Part shown: positions 1 through 8,485 of the stretch, piece by piece
Position numbering within the stretch: the stretch's first letter is position 1
Layout: every line of letters begins with the position of its first letter
Source of the DNA: Myxococcota bacterium
GTDB lineage: Bacteria; Myxococcota_A; UBA796; UBA2385
DNA length: 36,174 nucleotides
NCBI GenBank assembly: GCA_023150805.1
Contig: JAKLKF010000006.1
Span: 1 to 36,174, forward strand
Direction: 5' to 3'
Made by a program: the position numbers and the translations under genes
The notes under the pieces: generated by a model
Seen by the model: the letters and a program-made list of their open reading frames with translations, nothing else
The model's database searches: none
Told to the model about the DNA's origin: nothing

Positions 1-1814
1 AGGTCCGGGTCGATGCGCTCCTTGATGGTCACGTTCCGGGGCAGCATGGACCGGGTCAGCTCGACGGCGGAGTGCACGGGCTCGGCGGGGTTGACGGGGC
101 GACGGTCCTTCTCGCCGCCGCGGGCCATGGTCAGCAGGCGGCGGGTCATGTGCGCGGCCCGCCGGATCACGGCCTCCATGCGCTGCAGCCGCTCCTGTTC
201 CTTCTCCTCGGTCACCTTCAGCCGCAGCAGCCCGATGTGGGCCATCAGGGCGGTCATCGTGTTGTTGAAGTCGTGCGCGATGCCGCCGGCGATGATGCCG
301 ACCGTCTCCATCCGGGCCGCGTGGAGCATCCCCTCCTCGACCTTGCGGCGGGCGGAGATGTCGCGCATGACCAGCAGCACGCGCCGCTCGGGCAGGTCGG
401 TGGCCAGGCTCTCCACCGTGGTCCGCCGCCCGTCCAGGCCCTGGACGTGCAGCTCCACCCGGCGGGCGCCGCCGGTGCCGCGGCGGTGCTCGGCGACGAC
501 GGTCTGCTCCTCGTCGATCACCAGGTCGCGCAGCTTGAGGCCGACGGGGTCGCGCCCCAGCAGGGTCGCCGCGGCGGCGTTGCTCTCCTCGATGCTCCCG
601 TCGGCGAGCACGACCAGGATCGCGTCCTGGGCCGAGGTGACGAGCTGCTGGTAGCGGTCGGCCAGGTCGGAGCGGCCGAGCACCAGGGCGGCGGTGGTCG
701 TCCCCAGGAAGAGCAGGAAGGCAGGCAGCAACAGCCGCAGGTCGAAGGCGCCCAGCTCGTAGGACAGCCGCTCGGCCGCGGCGGCGACCACCAGGATCCC
801 GCTGGCCAGCATGATCGCGGCGACCGACTGGTTGCCGCTTCGCAGGGTCCTCCGCAGGATCCACAGGCTGGTCAGCACGCAGACGACGCTGAGGCCATCG
901 GTGATGTGCTCGATGGCGGCGAGCATCGTCGAGTCGGGCCAGGTGAGCGAGAACAGGGCGACCACCAGGCCCGAGGTCACCAGCGCCATCGGCCAGGGCC
1001 GCACCGTGGGCGTGGCGACGTGGTGCACGAACATCATCCCGGTGCCGGGCACCAGGGCGTGCAGCGCGGCGTGGATCCGCAGCCGGGGCAGGAGCTCGCC
1101 CTGGGCGGCCCACCACAGGTCGTCGGCGGCGAAGGTCGAGCCGCTGGCCACGGCGCAGAACAGGCCGAACCAGAGGAACTCGCGCTGCGCGGGCCGCACG
1201 GCGGCGATCACCAGCCCGAGCAGGGCGGCGATGACCAGCGCCGAGGTCAGGGAGACGCGCTCCGCCAGGCGTCCGGCCACCGCGGCGTGCAGGGTGGCGG
1301 GGTCGCCGACGCGCAGCTCGCCCCACACCCCGCCCTCGCCGTGGTCTCCGCGGATCACCAGCTCCAGCCGGTGCGGGCCCTCGGCCCCGGAGCCCGCGGG
1401 CAACGGGATCACGAACCGCTCGCGGCGCGGGATCGGCGTGTCGCCGGGCAGGTCGCCCACCGTCGCCAGCTCCTGGCCGTCCCACCGCACCTGGAGGTGG
1501 TGGCGGGCCCCCGTGACCAGCAGGGCCTGCGGCTGGCCTGCCGCAGGCAGGGACACCGGGCGCTCGACCCGCACCGTCGACTCGGGGGGCAGGCCCAGCC
1601 GCCCCATGGTGAAGGGCACGTCCACGGGCCGGCGGCTGCCGTCGGGCAGGACCGCGGTCCAGGTCCCCGACAGGGGGCTGCTTCCCTGCCAGTGACCCCA
1701 CGAGGCCAGCACCAGCGCCACCAGCACGGCCAGGAAGGCCAGCGTGGCGACCGCCGTCGCGCGCGCAAGCTGGTCGCGCGGCTGCGGGGAGGGGCTGGGA
1801 GGGCGGGGGACCAA
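1..1814 (-). CDS. Sensor histidine kinase, 7TMR-DISM/PAS type (C-terminus beyond window)
   Basis: A minus-strand frame with no stop runs off the left edge; about 604 residues are visible. In order they show an N-terminal membrane segment (about residues 25-40, AFLAVLVALVLAS), a periplasmic region of about 140 residues with a beta-sandwich look (DISM-like), a block of hydrophobic helices at about 185-378 (7TMR-DISM type), a PAS domain from about 385 (QDAILVVLADGSIEESN), and a HisKA box GGIAHDFNN with the phospho-accepting His near residue 514. The HATPase domain, expected next, lies outside the window. The start is taken as the TTG at 1814 because AGGAG sits four bases upstream; no ATG or GTG lies before the first membrane helix. 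It is probably a membrane sensor that phosphorylates a response regulator. Ligand and partner are unknown, and no regulator gene is visible here. Confidence 0.9.
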   Translation of the reverse strand, partial: MVPRPPSPSPQPRDQLARATAVATLAFLAVLVALVLASWGHWQGSSPLSGTWTAVLPDGSRRPVDVPFTMGRLGLPPESTVRVERPVSLPAAGQPQALLVTGARHHLQVRWDGQELATVGDLPGDTPIPRRERFVIPLPAGSGAEGPHRLELVIRGDHGEGGVWGELRVGDPATLHAAVAGRLAERVSLTSALVIAALLGLVIAAVRPAQREFLWFGLFCAVASGSTFAADDLWWAAQGELLPRLRIHAALHALVPGTGMMFVHHVATPTVRPWPMALVTSGLVVALFSLTWPDSTMLAAIEHITDGLSVVCVLTSLWILRRTLRSGNQSVAAIMLASGILVVAAAAERLSYELGAFDLRLLLPAFLLFLGTTTAALVLGRSDLADRYQQLVTSAQDAILVVLADGSIEESNAAAATLLGRDPVGLKLRDLVIDEEQTVVAEHRRGTGGARRVELHVQGLDGRRTTVESLATDLPERRVLLVMRDISARRKVEEGMLHAARMETVGIIAGGIAHDFNNTMTALMAHIGLLRLKVTEEKEQERLQRMEAVIRRAAHMTRRLLTMARGGEKDRRPVNPAEPVHSAVELTRSMLPRNVTIKERIDPD

Positions 1815-1869
1815 GGGGCTCCTGGGTCGGTGCGCGGCGCATTGTGCCCGCGGGAGATCCCAGATGCGA

Positions 1870-1905
1870 CGACGCCGCGCCCCCCGGGCGGGGAACGCGG
1901 CGTCG
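1870..1905 (-). terminator. GC-rich hairpin after the secreted-protein gene
   Basis: A perfect 10-bp inverted repeat (CGACGCCGCG at 1870-1879, CGCGGCGTCG at 1896-1905) has further C/G pairing inside its loop. It lies about 50 bases downstream of the stop codon of the minus-strand gene ending at 1954 and just before the histidine kinase start. There is no clear T-tract, so intrinsic termination is an inference. Confidence 0.55.
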
Positions 1906-1953
1906 CAACGGCAGACCTGGCGGGCCGTCCGGCGCCGCCGCCGCCGCGGAGGG

Positions 1954-2622
1954 CTAGCTGCCCAGGCCCTTGATGGCGTCCACGTTGGTGGTCAGCGTGC
2001 CGGTCACGTTGGTGACGCGGTCGGGCGTGGTCTTGATGGCCTTCAGGTTGTTGTTGATGGTCTTGAGGACCTTCGGCACCTCCATCGGGTTGGCCGCGGC
2101 CTGCTGGGCCAGGGCCGCCGGGTCCAGCGTCTGGGCGGCGGCGACCAGCGCCTGGGCCTGGGAGGGCAGGTCCTTGGCCAGGTTGAGCGCCTGGACGTGG
2201 GCGTCGATGAAGGTGTTCAGGCTGTCGACCGCGGCCTTGACGTTGTCCGGCACGCCGTCCTGGACCGAGACCTTGGGCATGGCGCCGTCCATGGCCACGG
2301 TCAGCTTGTCGCCGGCGGTGGTCTTCAGGCTGGCCAGGGCGTCGGCGAAGGGGGTGCCCTCGGTGATGCCGAGCGCGGCGACGAAGGCGGCGTTGCCGTT
2401 GGTCAGGTTGGTCTCGATCTCGTTGAGGGTGTCGTGCAGCTTCTTGGCCGGCTCGAAGACCTTGGTGTCGGCCTCGGCCACGCCGCACATCTCGATGGCG
2501 ACCAGCTCGGAGGTCTCGGTCTTCTCCTTCTTCTCCTTCTTGGCGAGGGCGTCGCCCTGGCCGATGCTGAAGACGAGGGCGGCGACGGTCAGGAAGCTGA
2601 CGAGGGGACGGAGAGCGCGCAT
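1954..2622 (-). CDS. Small secreted helical protein of unknown function
   Basis: 222 residues. The ATG at 2622 is preceded by AGAAGGAAG at good spacing. The frame stays open further upstream, but those residues look like non-coding GC-rich sequence. A signal peptide is clear: MRAL, then a hydrophobic core (LVSFLTVAALVFSI), then a likely Ala-x-Ala cleavage before a Lys/Glu-rich stretch (KKEKKEKTE) around residue 28. The mature part is Ala/Asn/Thr/Lys-rich and probably all helical, with one Cys (MCGVAEAD). Its composition is lower in Arg and higher in Lys/Asn/Thr than its neighbours, as in many abundant exported proteins. Its own ribosome-binding site and downstream hairpin suggest a single-gene transcript. 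I recognise no family, and periplasmic versus extracellular location cannot be told. Confidence 0.85.
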   Translation of the reverse strand: MRALRPLVSFLTVAALVFSIGQGDALAKKEKKEKTETSELVAIEMCGVAEADTKVFEPAKKLHDTLNEIETNLTNGNAAFVAALGITEGTPFADALASLKTTAGDKLTVAMDGAMPKVSVQDGVPDNVKAAVDSLNTFIDAHVQALNLAKDLPSQAQALVAAAQTLDPAALAQQAAANPMEVPKVLKTINNNLKAIKTTPDRVTNVTGTLTTNVDAIKGLGS

Positions 2623-2708
2623 GGGTTCTTCCTTCTGGGTTCGTTTGCCGCGACGGTCCTGCGGCGGAGTTGGGAGGGGGGCGGCGGTGCCGCCCGGTGG
2701 CCCGCGGC

Positions 2709-2714
2709 GGACTA
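2709..2714 (-). promoter_or_regulatory. Possible -10 element for the secreted-protein gene
   Basis: On the minus strand TAGTCC (inside GATAGTCC) lies about 87 bases upstream of the ATG at 2622. It resembles the TAGRNT hexamers before other genes in this window. No convincing -35 was found. The rest of 2623-2820 holds only this and the terminator-like hairpin. Confidence 0.25.
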
Positions 2715-2781
2715 TCCACATTGGACCTGGACAGCACGCGCCTTTGCCGGGCGCCACGTGGTGCCTGCCCGCGCCGGCCCC

Positions 2782-2816
2782 GGACCCGCGGTGGAGGCGG
2801 GACATTCCCGCGGTCC
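2782..2816 (-). terminator. Nested hairpin directly after the PP2C gene
   Basis: The outer arms (GGACCCGCGG at 2782-2791 and CCGCGGTCC at 2808-2816) and an alternative inner stem (GCGGGA/TCCCGC at 2797-2802 and 2806-2811, 3-nt loop) overlap. They begin 5 bases past the stop codon of the minus-strand phosphatase gene. No T-tract is visible; a terminator role is inferred from position. Confidence 0.45.
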
Positions 2817-2820
2817 CTCC

Positions 2821-5136
2821 TCAGCCGGGGACGCGCACCAGCAGCATCGACACGTTGTCTCCCCCCCCTCCGGCGTTCGCCCGCGCCACCAGCTCCCGGC
2901 AGGCCTGGCTCGCGCTGGGCGCGCCGGCCAGCGTGTCCTCGACCAGCGCCGCCAGCTCGCCGGCCCCCGCCGCGGCGTAGTCGGTCAGGCCGTCGGTGCA
3001 CAGCAGCAGGTGCTCGCCGGGCAGCAGGGTCACGGCGCGCTGCTGGGGCAGGATGGCGGAGGGGCGGTCGTGCTCGTCGAAGTGGCCGACGTAGGAGGTC
3101 AGCGCCCCGCCGTCGTGCTCCAGCTCCATCGGCTGGCCGGCCTGCAGCGTGCGCAGCCAGTCGCCGCACAGGTTGCCGTCACCGGTGAGCTGGGCGCATC
3201 CGCTGGAGGTCACCAGGTAGGCGCGGCTGTCGCCCAGCGCGCTCATGTAGGCGACGCCGTTGCGCAGCAGGGCCAGGATCGCCGTCGTGCCCATCGGTAC
3301 GTGCCGCCGCAGGTCGCCACCGGCCAGCTTCCAGGCCGCCTCGCAGACCGCGGTGTTGGCCCGGGCCAGGGCCTCCTCCAGGAAGGCGTAGATCCGGTCG
3401 TCGTCGGCGCTGGCCAGGCCGTCCGCCCGCTCCTCCCACAGGGAGGCGACGGCCTGCACCAGCAGGGCGCTGGCCAGGTTGCCGCTGCCAGCCGACGAGA
3501 TCGAGATCCCGTCGCCCAGCACCAGCAGCGTCAGCGGACCCTGGTGGTGGAAGAACAGGGCGTCCTGGTTGGTCTGGCCCAGGCGGGCCTTCATGGCGCC
3601 GATGTGGGTGTCGAAGCCCACCTCCAGGTCCAGCCCCAGGCGGGGCGGCGCCAGCTCGCGGACGCGAGACCGGGCCTGCGCCACCTCGAGGGCCATCCAG
3701 AGCGACAGCCCGTCCGCGGGCCGCAGCTCGGTCGGCCCGGCCAACGCCCGGGTGGCGACCGCGACGAAGTCCGGGCTGAGGTCCGGGACCAGGCTGGCCA
3801 GGTGGGCCAGCAGGGTCTCGTCGTCGACGGTGGCGGGGGCGGGCAGGCGGCCGACCAGCAGGTCGAGCACGGTCCGCATCGCGTCTCGCACGTCGTCGGC
3901 CGGCGTCGAGGGCTCGGCCGGCCCGAGCTCGACCTTCCACTCGACCCGCAGCAGGCGGGCGCTGCGCAGGCCGCCGGCCCGCCCTTCGGCGTGGCGCCGC
4001 GCCAGGGCCCGCGCCGCGCTCAGGGCCACCGCGAAGGCGTCGCGCGCGGCGATGCGCCCGGTCTCGCGCAGCAGCGGCGTAGGGTGGAGGCTGGGCATCT
4101 CCATCGTGGTGTCGGCGGAGCGGCCCGCCAGCCACTGCAGGGCGGAGGCCCACCGGCCGTCCGGCGGCGGGCGGATCGCGTCGGGGTCGACGTCACCGTG
4201 CGGCGCGACGCGGTCCTGGAGGGACTGGAGCCCGCCGTGCTCCTCGATGAGGCCCTCGGCCAGGTCCAGCGCGTCGGTGTCCTCCAGCGACGCGGAGAGC
4301 AGCTCCATCAGCAGGTGGGCACGCCGGCGGGGGGGGAGGGCGGCGACCACCTCGCCGGCCAGCCCGTCGGGTCCGTGGGTGCGTGCGTCGGAGAGCAGGG
4401 CGGGGGCGGCGAGGGCGGGCTCGGCCTGGGCGACGCGCTGCGCCAGGCCGCGGTGCCCCGAGGAGAGCAGGCGGTCGATCCGCGCGTGCATCCGGGGCGA
4501 GATGCTGCCGGGCCAGCGGACCAGCAGGCCGGCCAGGCCGAGGTCCCCCTCCGCCAGGGCCAGCTCGAGCAGCGACTGGCGGGGGCCCATGCCCATGCCC
4601 TCGATCAGCTCGAAGCGCAGCCGGGCGCCCGCCGTGGCGATGCGCTGGCGCACCTGCCGGGGATCGTCGGGCGAGGGGCGCGAGGCGTCCGGCCGGAACC
4701 GGACCCGCTCCTGGCCGTCGATCACGAGCTCGGGGTGGCCGCTGGCGGCCTCCAGCGCTTCGGCCCACCACGCCATGCTGCGGCCGGGCGCCAGCAGGCC
4801 CCGCGAGACCAGCCAGGTCGCCGCCAGCTCGCGGTCGACGGGCACGCCCAGCTCGTCCACCAGCATGTGCAGGGTCTCGCCCGGGTTGTCCCCGACCTTC
4901 GCCGCGGCCTCGTCGGTGCGCAGCACCGACTGCTCGAACAGCCCGCCGGGCGCCGCCTGCCGCCAGCCGTCCGCCAGCTCGGAGGCCGACAAGCGGCCAT
5001 GGCTGCGGTCGAGGCGCTCGGTCAGCTCGACCCAGGCGCCGCTGGCGTCGGCTTCGTCCACCACGGCCGCGCCGCGCGTGGGGTGGATGAGCACGTCGCC
5101 CGTGCACAGGCGGGCAGGATCGCGGACCGTGAGCAT
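2821..5136 (-). CDS. PP2C-family Ser/Thr phosphatase with long N-terminal region
   Basis: 771 residues from the ATG at 5136 (GAGGGG just upstream). The C-terminal ~260 residues are a PP2C (PPM) domain with all metal-binding acidic positions: NQD (D525), LGDGIS (D542), ALGDSRAYL, CTDGLTDY (D715) and GGGDN (D760). The usual ADGMGG is altered to GDGISISSAG. The first ~160 residues begin with GDVLIHPTRGAAVV, recalling CarD-like or GreA-associated modules, followed by a helical segment with MAWWAEALEAASGHPEL. The middle (about 160-500) looks like helical repeats. It probably removes phosphate from Ser/Thr proteins, perhaps substrates of kinases such as the one at 20078, but no direct link is visible. 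The frame stays open past the start into sequence antisense to the HD gene; that extension is not believed. Confidence 0.85.
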   Translation of the reverse strand: MLTVRDPARLCTGDVLIHPTRGAAVVDEADASGAWVELTERLDRSHGRLSASELADGWRQAAPGGLFEQSVLRTDEAAAKVGDNPGETLHMLVDELGVPVDRELAATWLVSRGLLAPGRSMAWWAEALEAASGHPELVIDGQERVRFRPDASRPSPDDPRQVRQRIATAGARLRFELIEGMGMGPRQSLLELALAEGDLGLAGLLVRWPGSISPRMHARIDRLLSSGHRGLAQRVAQAEPALAAPALLSDARTHGPDGLAGEVVAALPPRRRAHLLMELLSASLEDTDALDLAEGLIEEHGGLQSLQDRVAPHGDVDPDAIRPPPDGRWASALQWLAGRSADTTMEMPSLHPTPLLRETGRIAARDAFAVALSAARALARRHAEGRAGGLRSARLLRVEWKVELGPAEPSTPADDVRDAMRTVLDLLVGRLPAPATVDDETLLAHLASLVPDLSPDFVAVATRALAGPTELRPADGLSLWMALEVAQARSRVRELAPPRLGLDLEVGFDTHIGAMKARLGQTNQDALFFHHQGPLTLLVLGDGISISSAGSGNLASALLVQAVASLWEERADGLASADDDRIYAFLEEALARANTAVCEAAWKLAGGDLRRHVPMGTTAILALLRNGVAYMSALGDSRAYLVTSSGCAQLTGDGNLCGDWLRTLQAGQPMELEHDGGALTSYVGHFDEHDRPSAILPQQRAVTLLPGEHLLLCTDGLTDYAAAGAGELAALVEDTLAGAPSASQACRELVARANAGGGGDNVSMLLVRVPG

Positions 5137-5208
5137 GCGCCCCTCGTTGGCCACTTCGCCGGCCCGCTGCCGCTGGCCGAGGGCCAGGCGCCCGCCGGCG
5201 ACCAGCGG

Positions 5209-5216
5209 GGTATAGC
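5209..5216. promoter_or_regulatory. TATA-like element between divergent PP2C and HD genes
   Basis: The 114-base gap between the divergent starts (5136 minus, 5251 plus) contains one AT-rich spot, GGTATAGC. Read on the minus strand it gives TATACC, about 70 bases before the PP2C ATG. Read on the plus strand it gives TATAGC, 34 bases before the HD gene ATG. Either or both could be a -10. No good -35 was found on either strand. Confidence 0.35.
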
Positions 5217-5250
5217 ACGCACAGCCTGCCGGCTGGCCCGAGGAACACGG

Positions 5251-6546
5251 ATGGCGGCCCCCCCGCGCTTCGAGATCCGCGACCCCGTCCACGGCGCCGT
5301 GCACGTCTCGCCGGAGGAGCGCGCGGTGGTGGATCACCCCTTCGTGCAGCGCCTGCGCGGGATCCGCCAGCTCGGCTTCTCCCACCTGCCCTTCCCCGGC
5401 GCGACCCACAGCCGCTACAGCCACTCCGTCGGCGCCTTCCACCTGGCGGGGGCGGCCTTCGACGCCGCCTTCCGCGACCACCCCTTCAGCGGCCCCGCGC
5501 GGCGCCAGGCCCTGCGCAGCGCGGTCCGCCTGGCCGCGCTCTGCCACGACCTGGGGCACCCGCCCTTCTCGCACGCCGCCGAGTTCGCCATGCCGCCCCT
5601 GCGCGTGCTGGGGATCGGCGCCTACGCGCCGCAGGCGGTGGCCCATCGCCTGGACCGGCGCGCCTCGCACGAGGACTACACGGTCGCCATCCTGACGCGC
5701 TCGGACCTGGCGCGGACGATCGCGCTGAGCTTCCCCTTCCGGCCCGAGCACGTCGCCGCCCTGGTCAGCCGCGACGTCCAGGTGGACGACGACTTCTTCG
5801 TCGACGAGGGGCTCGACTACCGGCCGATCCTCAGCCAGCTCATCTCCAGCGAGCTGGACGTCGACCGCATGGACTACCTGGTCCGCGACTCGACCTACAC
5901 CGGGGCCCGCTACGGCGAGATCGACACCGACTGGCTCATCAGCCACCTGCGCTGGCACGTCGACGGCGGGGACCGGGTCTGCCTGGCCCTGGACCGCCGG
6001 GCGATCTTCGCCTTCGACGACTTCCTGATCGCGCGCTTCCACATGTTCCTGATGGTCTACTTCCACCAGAAGTCCATCGCCTACGAGCAGCTCCTCGAGC
6101 GCTACATGCGGGCGGCGGACTGCACCTACCAGCTCCCCGCGGACCTGCACGCCTGGCTGTCCTGCGACGACGCCCACCTCGTCAGCCACCTGCGCGGCAG
6201 CGACAGCGAGTGGGCCCGCCGCATCGTCGAGCAGCGCCCCTACAAGATGCTGGTCGAGGCCCACGGTCGCGTCGGCGAGGTCGACCTGGCGGCCCAGCGG
6301 GGCGCGCTGGAGGCGGCGGGCATCGACGTGATGGAGGTCAGCACCCGCGGCGCCCTGGGCAAGGGGCCCAAGGCCGGCACACCGACCATCTTCGTGATCG
6401 ACCGCCCCCGGGGCCTGCCCGAGCGGGTCATCGCGCTGGACCGCGCGACCACGATCTTCGAGCGCTACCAGGACGAGCACTGCATCAGCCGGCTGTACGT
6501 GCCCCGGCGCCACGTCGACCGCGCCGGGGCCCTGCTCAGCCGCTGA
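5251..6546 (+). CDS. HD-superfamily phosphohydrolase (COG1078 type)
   Basis: 431 residues from the ATG at 5251, with GAGGA six bases upstream. The opening FEIRDPVHGAVHVSPEER, then VQRLRGIRQLGFSHLPFPGATHSRYSHSVG and ALCHDLGHPPFSHAAE, is the hallmark of COG1078 HD proteins related to dNTP triphosphohydrolases and SAMHD1. Metal ligands visible are His58 (RYSHS), His99-Asp100 (CHDLGH) and a later Asp in SELDVDRMDYLVRDS (about 203). The family hydrolyses nucleotide phosphoester bonds; the exact substrate here cannot be told. The gene stands alone on the plus strand, divergent from the PP2C gene and convergent with the Nfu gene 24 bases away. Confidence 0.9.
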   Translation: MAAPPRFEIRDPVHGAVHVSPEERAVVDHPFVQRLRGIRQLGFSHLPFPGATHSRYSHSVGAFHLAGAAFDAAFRDHPFSGPARRQALRSAVRLAALCHDLGHPPFSHAAEFAMPPLRVLGIGAYAPQAVAHRLDRRASHEDYTVAILTRSDLARTIALSFPFRPEHVAALVSRDVQVDDDFFVDEGLDYRPILSQLISSELDVDRMDYLVRDSTYTGARYGEIDTDWLISHLRWHVDGGDRVCLALDRRAIFAFDDFLIARFHMFLMVYFHQKSIAYEQLLERYMRAADCTYQLPADLHAWLSCDDAHLVSHLRGSDSEWARRIVEQRPYKMLVEAHGRVGEVDLAAQRGALEAAGIDVMEVSTRGALGKGPKAGTPTIFVIDRPRGLPERVIALDRATTIFERYQDEHCISRLYVPRRHVDRAGALLSR

Positions 6547-6570
6547 GGCGCGCGCTGGCGGGGCCGGCCC

Positions 6571-7176
6571 TCAGACCTGCTCGACGCCCAGGACCTCGGG
6601 GATCTCCTCGCGCAGGAGCGCCTCGATGCCCTGCCGCAGCGTGGCCGTGGACGAGGGGCAGCTCCCGCAGGCGCCGATCATCCGCAGGTGGACGATGCCC
6701 GCCTCGAAGCCGACGTAGGTCACGTCGCCGCCGTCCTGGGCCAGGGCCGGCCGGATCTCGTCTTCGAGGAGCTGCAGGATGCGCTGCTCGATCGCGCCGA
6801 GGTCGCCGCCACTGGCGGGGCCGGCGGCGGTGTCGAAGACGGCCATCTCGCCCGACCAGATGAACTCGCGGATGGCGCGCTTGACGACCGGGACCACCTC
6901 GGGCCAGCGCACGGCCTCGGCCTTGCGCACGGTCACGAAGCGCGGGGCGATGAGCACCAGCTCGACGCCGTCGAGCTGCAGCAGCCGGGCCGCCAGCGGG
7001 GCGTCGGTCCGGGCGCGGGCCGGGTCGGTGTACTCGAAGGTGCCGCTGGGGACCAGCACCTCGTCGACGCGGAACATCAGCGCGTCGGGGTTGGGCGTGG
7101 GGACCGAGCTGACCTGGATGGCCTCGATCTCGGACTCGACGCGGTCGTCTGGGGGGGCGGAGCCATGGGCCTGCAC
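6571..7176 (-). CDS. Nfu-type iron-sulfur cluster scaffold/carrier
   Basis: 201 residues. The N-terminal half matches the Nfu_N domain (TPNPDALMF ... [26 protein letters not shown] ... [12 protein letters not shown]) and the C-terminal half the NifU-C domain with the Fe-S ligand pair in GACGSCPSS (Cys170, Cys173). This arrangement is that of NFU1-like proteins, which bind a 4Fe-4S cluster between two subunits and pass it to client enzymes such as lipoate synthase. A lipoate link would fit the PDH operon nearby, but that is inference. The start is the GTG at 7176, chosen because GGAGG lies four bases upstream and because the Nfu_N domain begins soon after. An out-of-frame ATG lies just inside. 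Confidence 0.9.
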   Translation of the reverse strand: MQAHGSAPPDDRVESEIEAIQVSSVPTPNPDALMFRVDEVLVPSGTFEYTDPARARTDAPLAARLLQLDGVELVLIAPRFVTVRKAEAVRWPEVVPVVKRAIREFIWSGEMAVFDTAAGPASGGDLGAIEQRILQLLEDEIRPALAQDGGDVTYVGFEAGIVHLRMIGACGSCPSSTATLRQGIEALLREEIPEVLGVEQV

Positions 7177-7205
7177 GGGCCCTCCGGGGCGAGGGGAAGG
7201 GAGGA

Positions 7206-7233
7206 ACCGTAACCCCCACGGGGGCCTCGGTAA
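7206..7233 (-). promoter_or_regulatory. Probable promoter of the Nfu gene
   Basis: Minus strand: TTACCG (7228-7233), 16-base spacer, TACGGT (7206-7211), about 30 bases before the GTG start. The spacer contains a CCCCC-AC-GGGGG dyad. Its quality is fair for a sigma-70-type promoter in this GC-rich background. Confidence 0.4.
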
Positions 7234-7285
7234 GGTCGTGGCGGGAAGGAGCGCGCACCCGTCCCCTCCGATAGGAGGACGCCGC

Positions 7286-7305
7286 TCCCCGCAACGCCGC
7301 GGGGA
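7286..7305 (+). promoter_or_regulatory. Leader hairpin before the acyl-CoA dehydrogenase gene
   Basis: TCCCCGC (7286-7292) and GCGGGGA (7299-7305) form a perfect 7-bp stem with a 6-base loop. It ends six bases before the AAGGAG ribosome-binding site at 7311. It could affect translation or mRNA stability, or bind a regulator as DNA. Function is inferred from position only. Confidence 0.35.
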
Positions 7306-7321
7306 CCCCGAAGGAGCCCCC

Positions 7322-8476
7322 ATGTCCATCAGCTTCCGCCTCTCCGACGAGCAGGAGTCGCTGCGCGCCCTGGCCCACGAGTTCGCCGAGAACGAGATCC
7401 GGCCGGTGGCCCCCCACCACGACGAGACCGGCGAGTACGCCTGGGAGGTCCTGCGCAAGGCCCACGAGCTGGGGCTGATGAACACCCACATCCCCGCCGA
7501 GTACGGCGGGCTCGAGCTGTCGGCCGTCGACGGCATCCTGATCGCCGAGGAGCTGGCCTGGGGCTGCTCGGGCATCGGCACGGCGATGGAGGCCAACGGC
7601 CTGGCGCAGCAGCCGGTGATCCTGGGCGCCAGCGACCACCTCAAGAAGAAGTACCTGGCGCCCATGACCGAGACCCTGCAGATGTGCGCCTACGCCGTGA
7701 CCGAGCCGGGCGCGGGCTCGGACGTGCAGGCGCTGTCGACCACGGCCGTGCGCAAGGGGGATCGCTACATCCTCAACGGCAACAAGATGTGGATCACCAA
7801 CGCCGGCGTGGCGGACTGGTACTTCGTGGTCGCGCTGACCGACCCGGCCCGCAAGGCCAAGGGCGGCATGACGGCCTTCATCGTGGAGCGGGGCTGGGCG
7901 GGCGTCACGCCGGGCAAGAAGGAGCAGAACATGGGCCAGCGGGCCAGCGACACCCGCGCGGTCACCTTCGAGGACGTCGAGGTCCCCGTCGAGAACGTGG
8001 TCGGCGTCGAAGGCGACGGCTGGAAGCTGGCGATGGCGGCCTTCGACTACACCCGCCCGGCCGTCGCGAGCGCCAGCGTGGGCGTCGCCCGCGCCGCGAT
8101 GGAGTACGCCATCCAGTACGCCGGCGAGCGCAAGACCTTCGGGACCCCCATCGCCAACCACCAGGCCATCGCCTTCATGATCGCCGAGATGGCGATGAAC
8201 ATCGAGGCCGGGCGGCTGTTGTGCTGGCAGGCCGGCGAGCTCAAGGACCGCGGCGCGCGCAACACCATGCAGAGCAGCTACGCCAAGGCCTTCTGCGCCG
8301 ACATGGCCATGAAGGTCACCACGGACGCCGTCCAGATCTTCGGCGGCTACGGCTACAGCCGGGAGTACCCGGTCGAGAAGCTGATGCGGGACGCCAAGAT
8401 CTTCCAGATCTACGAGGGCACGAGCCAGATCCAGCGCCTGATCATCAGCCGGGAGCTGATGGTCCGCGGCCGGTAG
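7322..8476 (+). CDS. Acyl-CoA dehydrogenase (medium-chain type)
   Basis: 384 residues, the usual length for the family. The ATG has AAGGAG at ideal spacing. It is an FAD-dependent enzyme that oxidises acyl-CoA to trans-2-enoyl-CoA in beta-oxidation or amino-acid breakdown, passing electrons to ETF. Signatures: [15 protein letters not shown] (FAD/substrate region), [38 protein letters not shown] and [12 protein letters not shown]. The last carries the catalytic base Glu365 at the position used by short/medium-chain enzymes (MCAD Glu376). Chain-length preference cannot be settled by eye. A reductase gene follows 9 bases later, so the two are probably co-transcribed. Confidence 0.95.
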   Translation: MSISFRLSDEQESLRALAHEFAENEIRPVAPHHDETGEYAWEVLRKAHELGLMNTHIPAEYGGLELSAVDGILIAEELAWGCSGIGTAMEANGLAQQPVILGASDHLKKKYLAPMTETLQMCAYAVTEPGAGSDVQALSTTAVRKGDRYILNGNKMWITNAGVADWYFVVALTDPARKAKGGMTAFIVERGWAGVTPGKKEQNMGQRASDTRAVTFEDVEVPVENVVGVEGDGWKLAMAAFDYTRPAVASASVGVARAAMEYAIQYAGERKTFGTPIANHQAIAFMIAEMAMNIEAGRLLCWQAGELKDRGARNTMQSSYAKAFCADMAMKVTTDAVQIFGGYGYSREYPVEKLMRDAKIFQIYEGTSQIQRLIISRELMVRGR

Positions 8477-8485
8477 GGAAGGCCC

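Noticed and set aside
1744..5250. Long plus-strand open frame upstream of, and in frame with, the HD gene
   Set aside because: It runs antisense to the PP2C gene and lacks any domain. The HD gene has its own ATG with a good ribosome-binding site and a conserved N-terminus.
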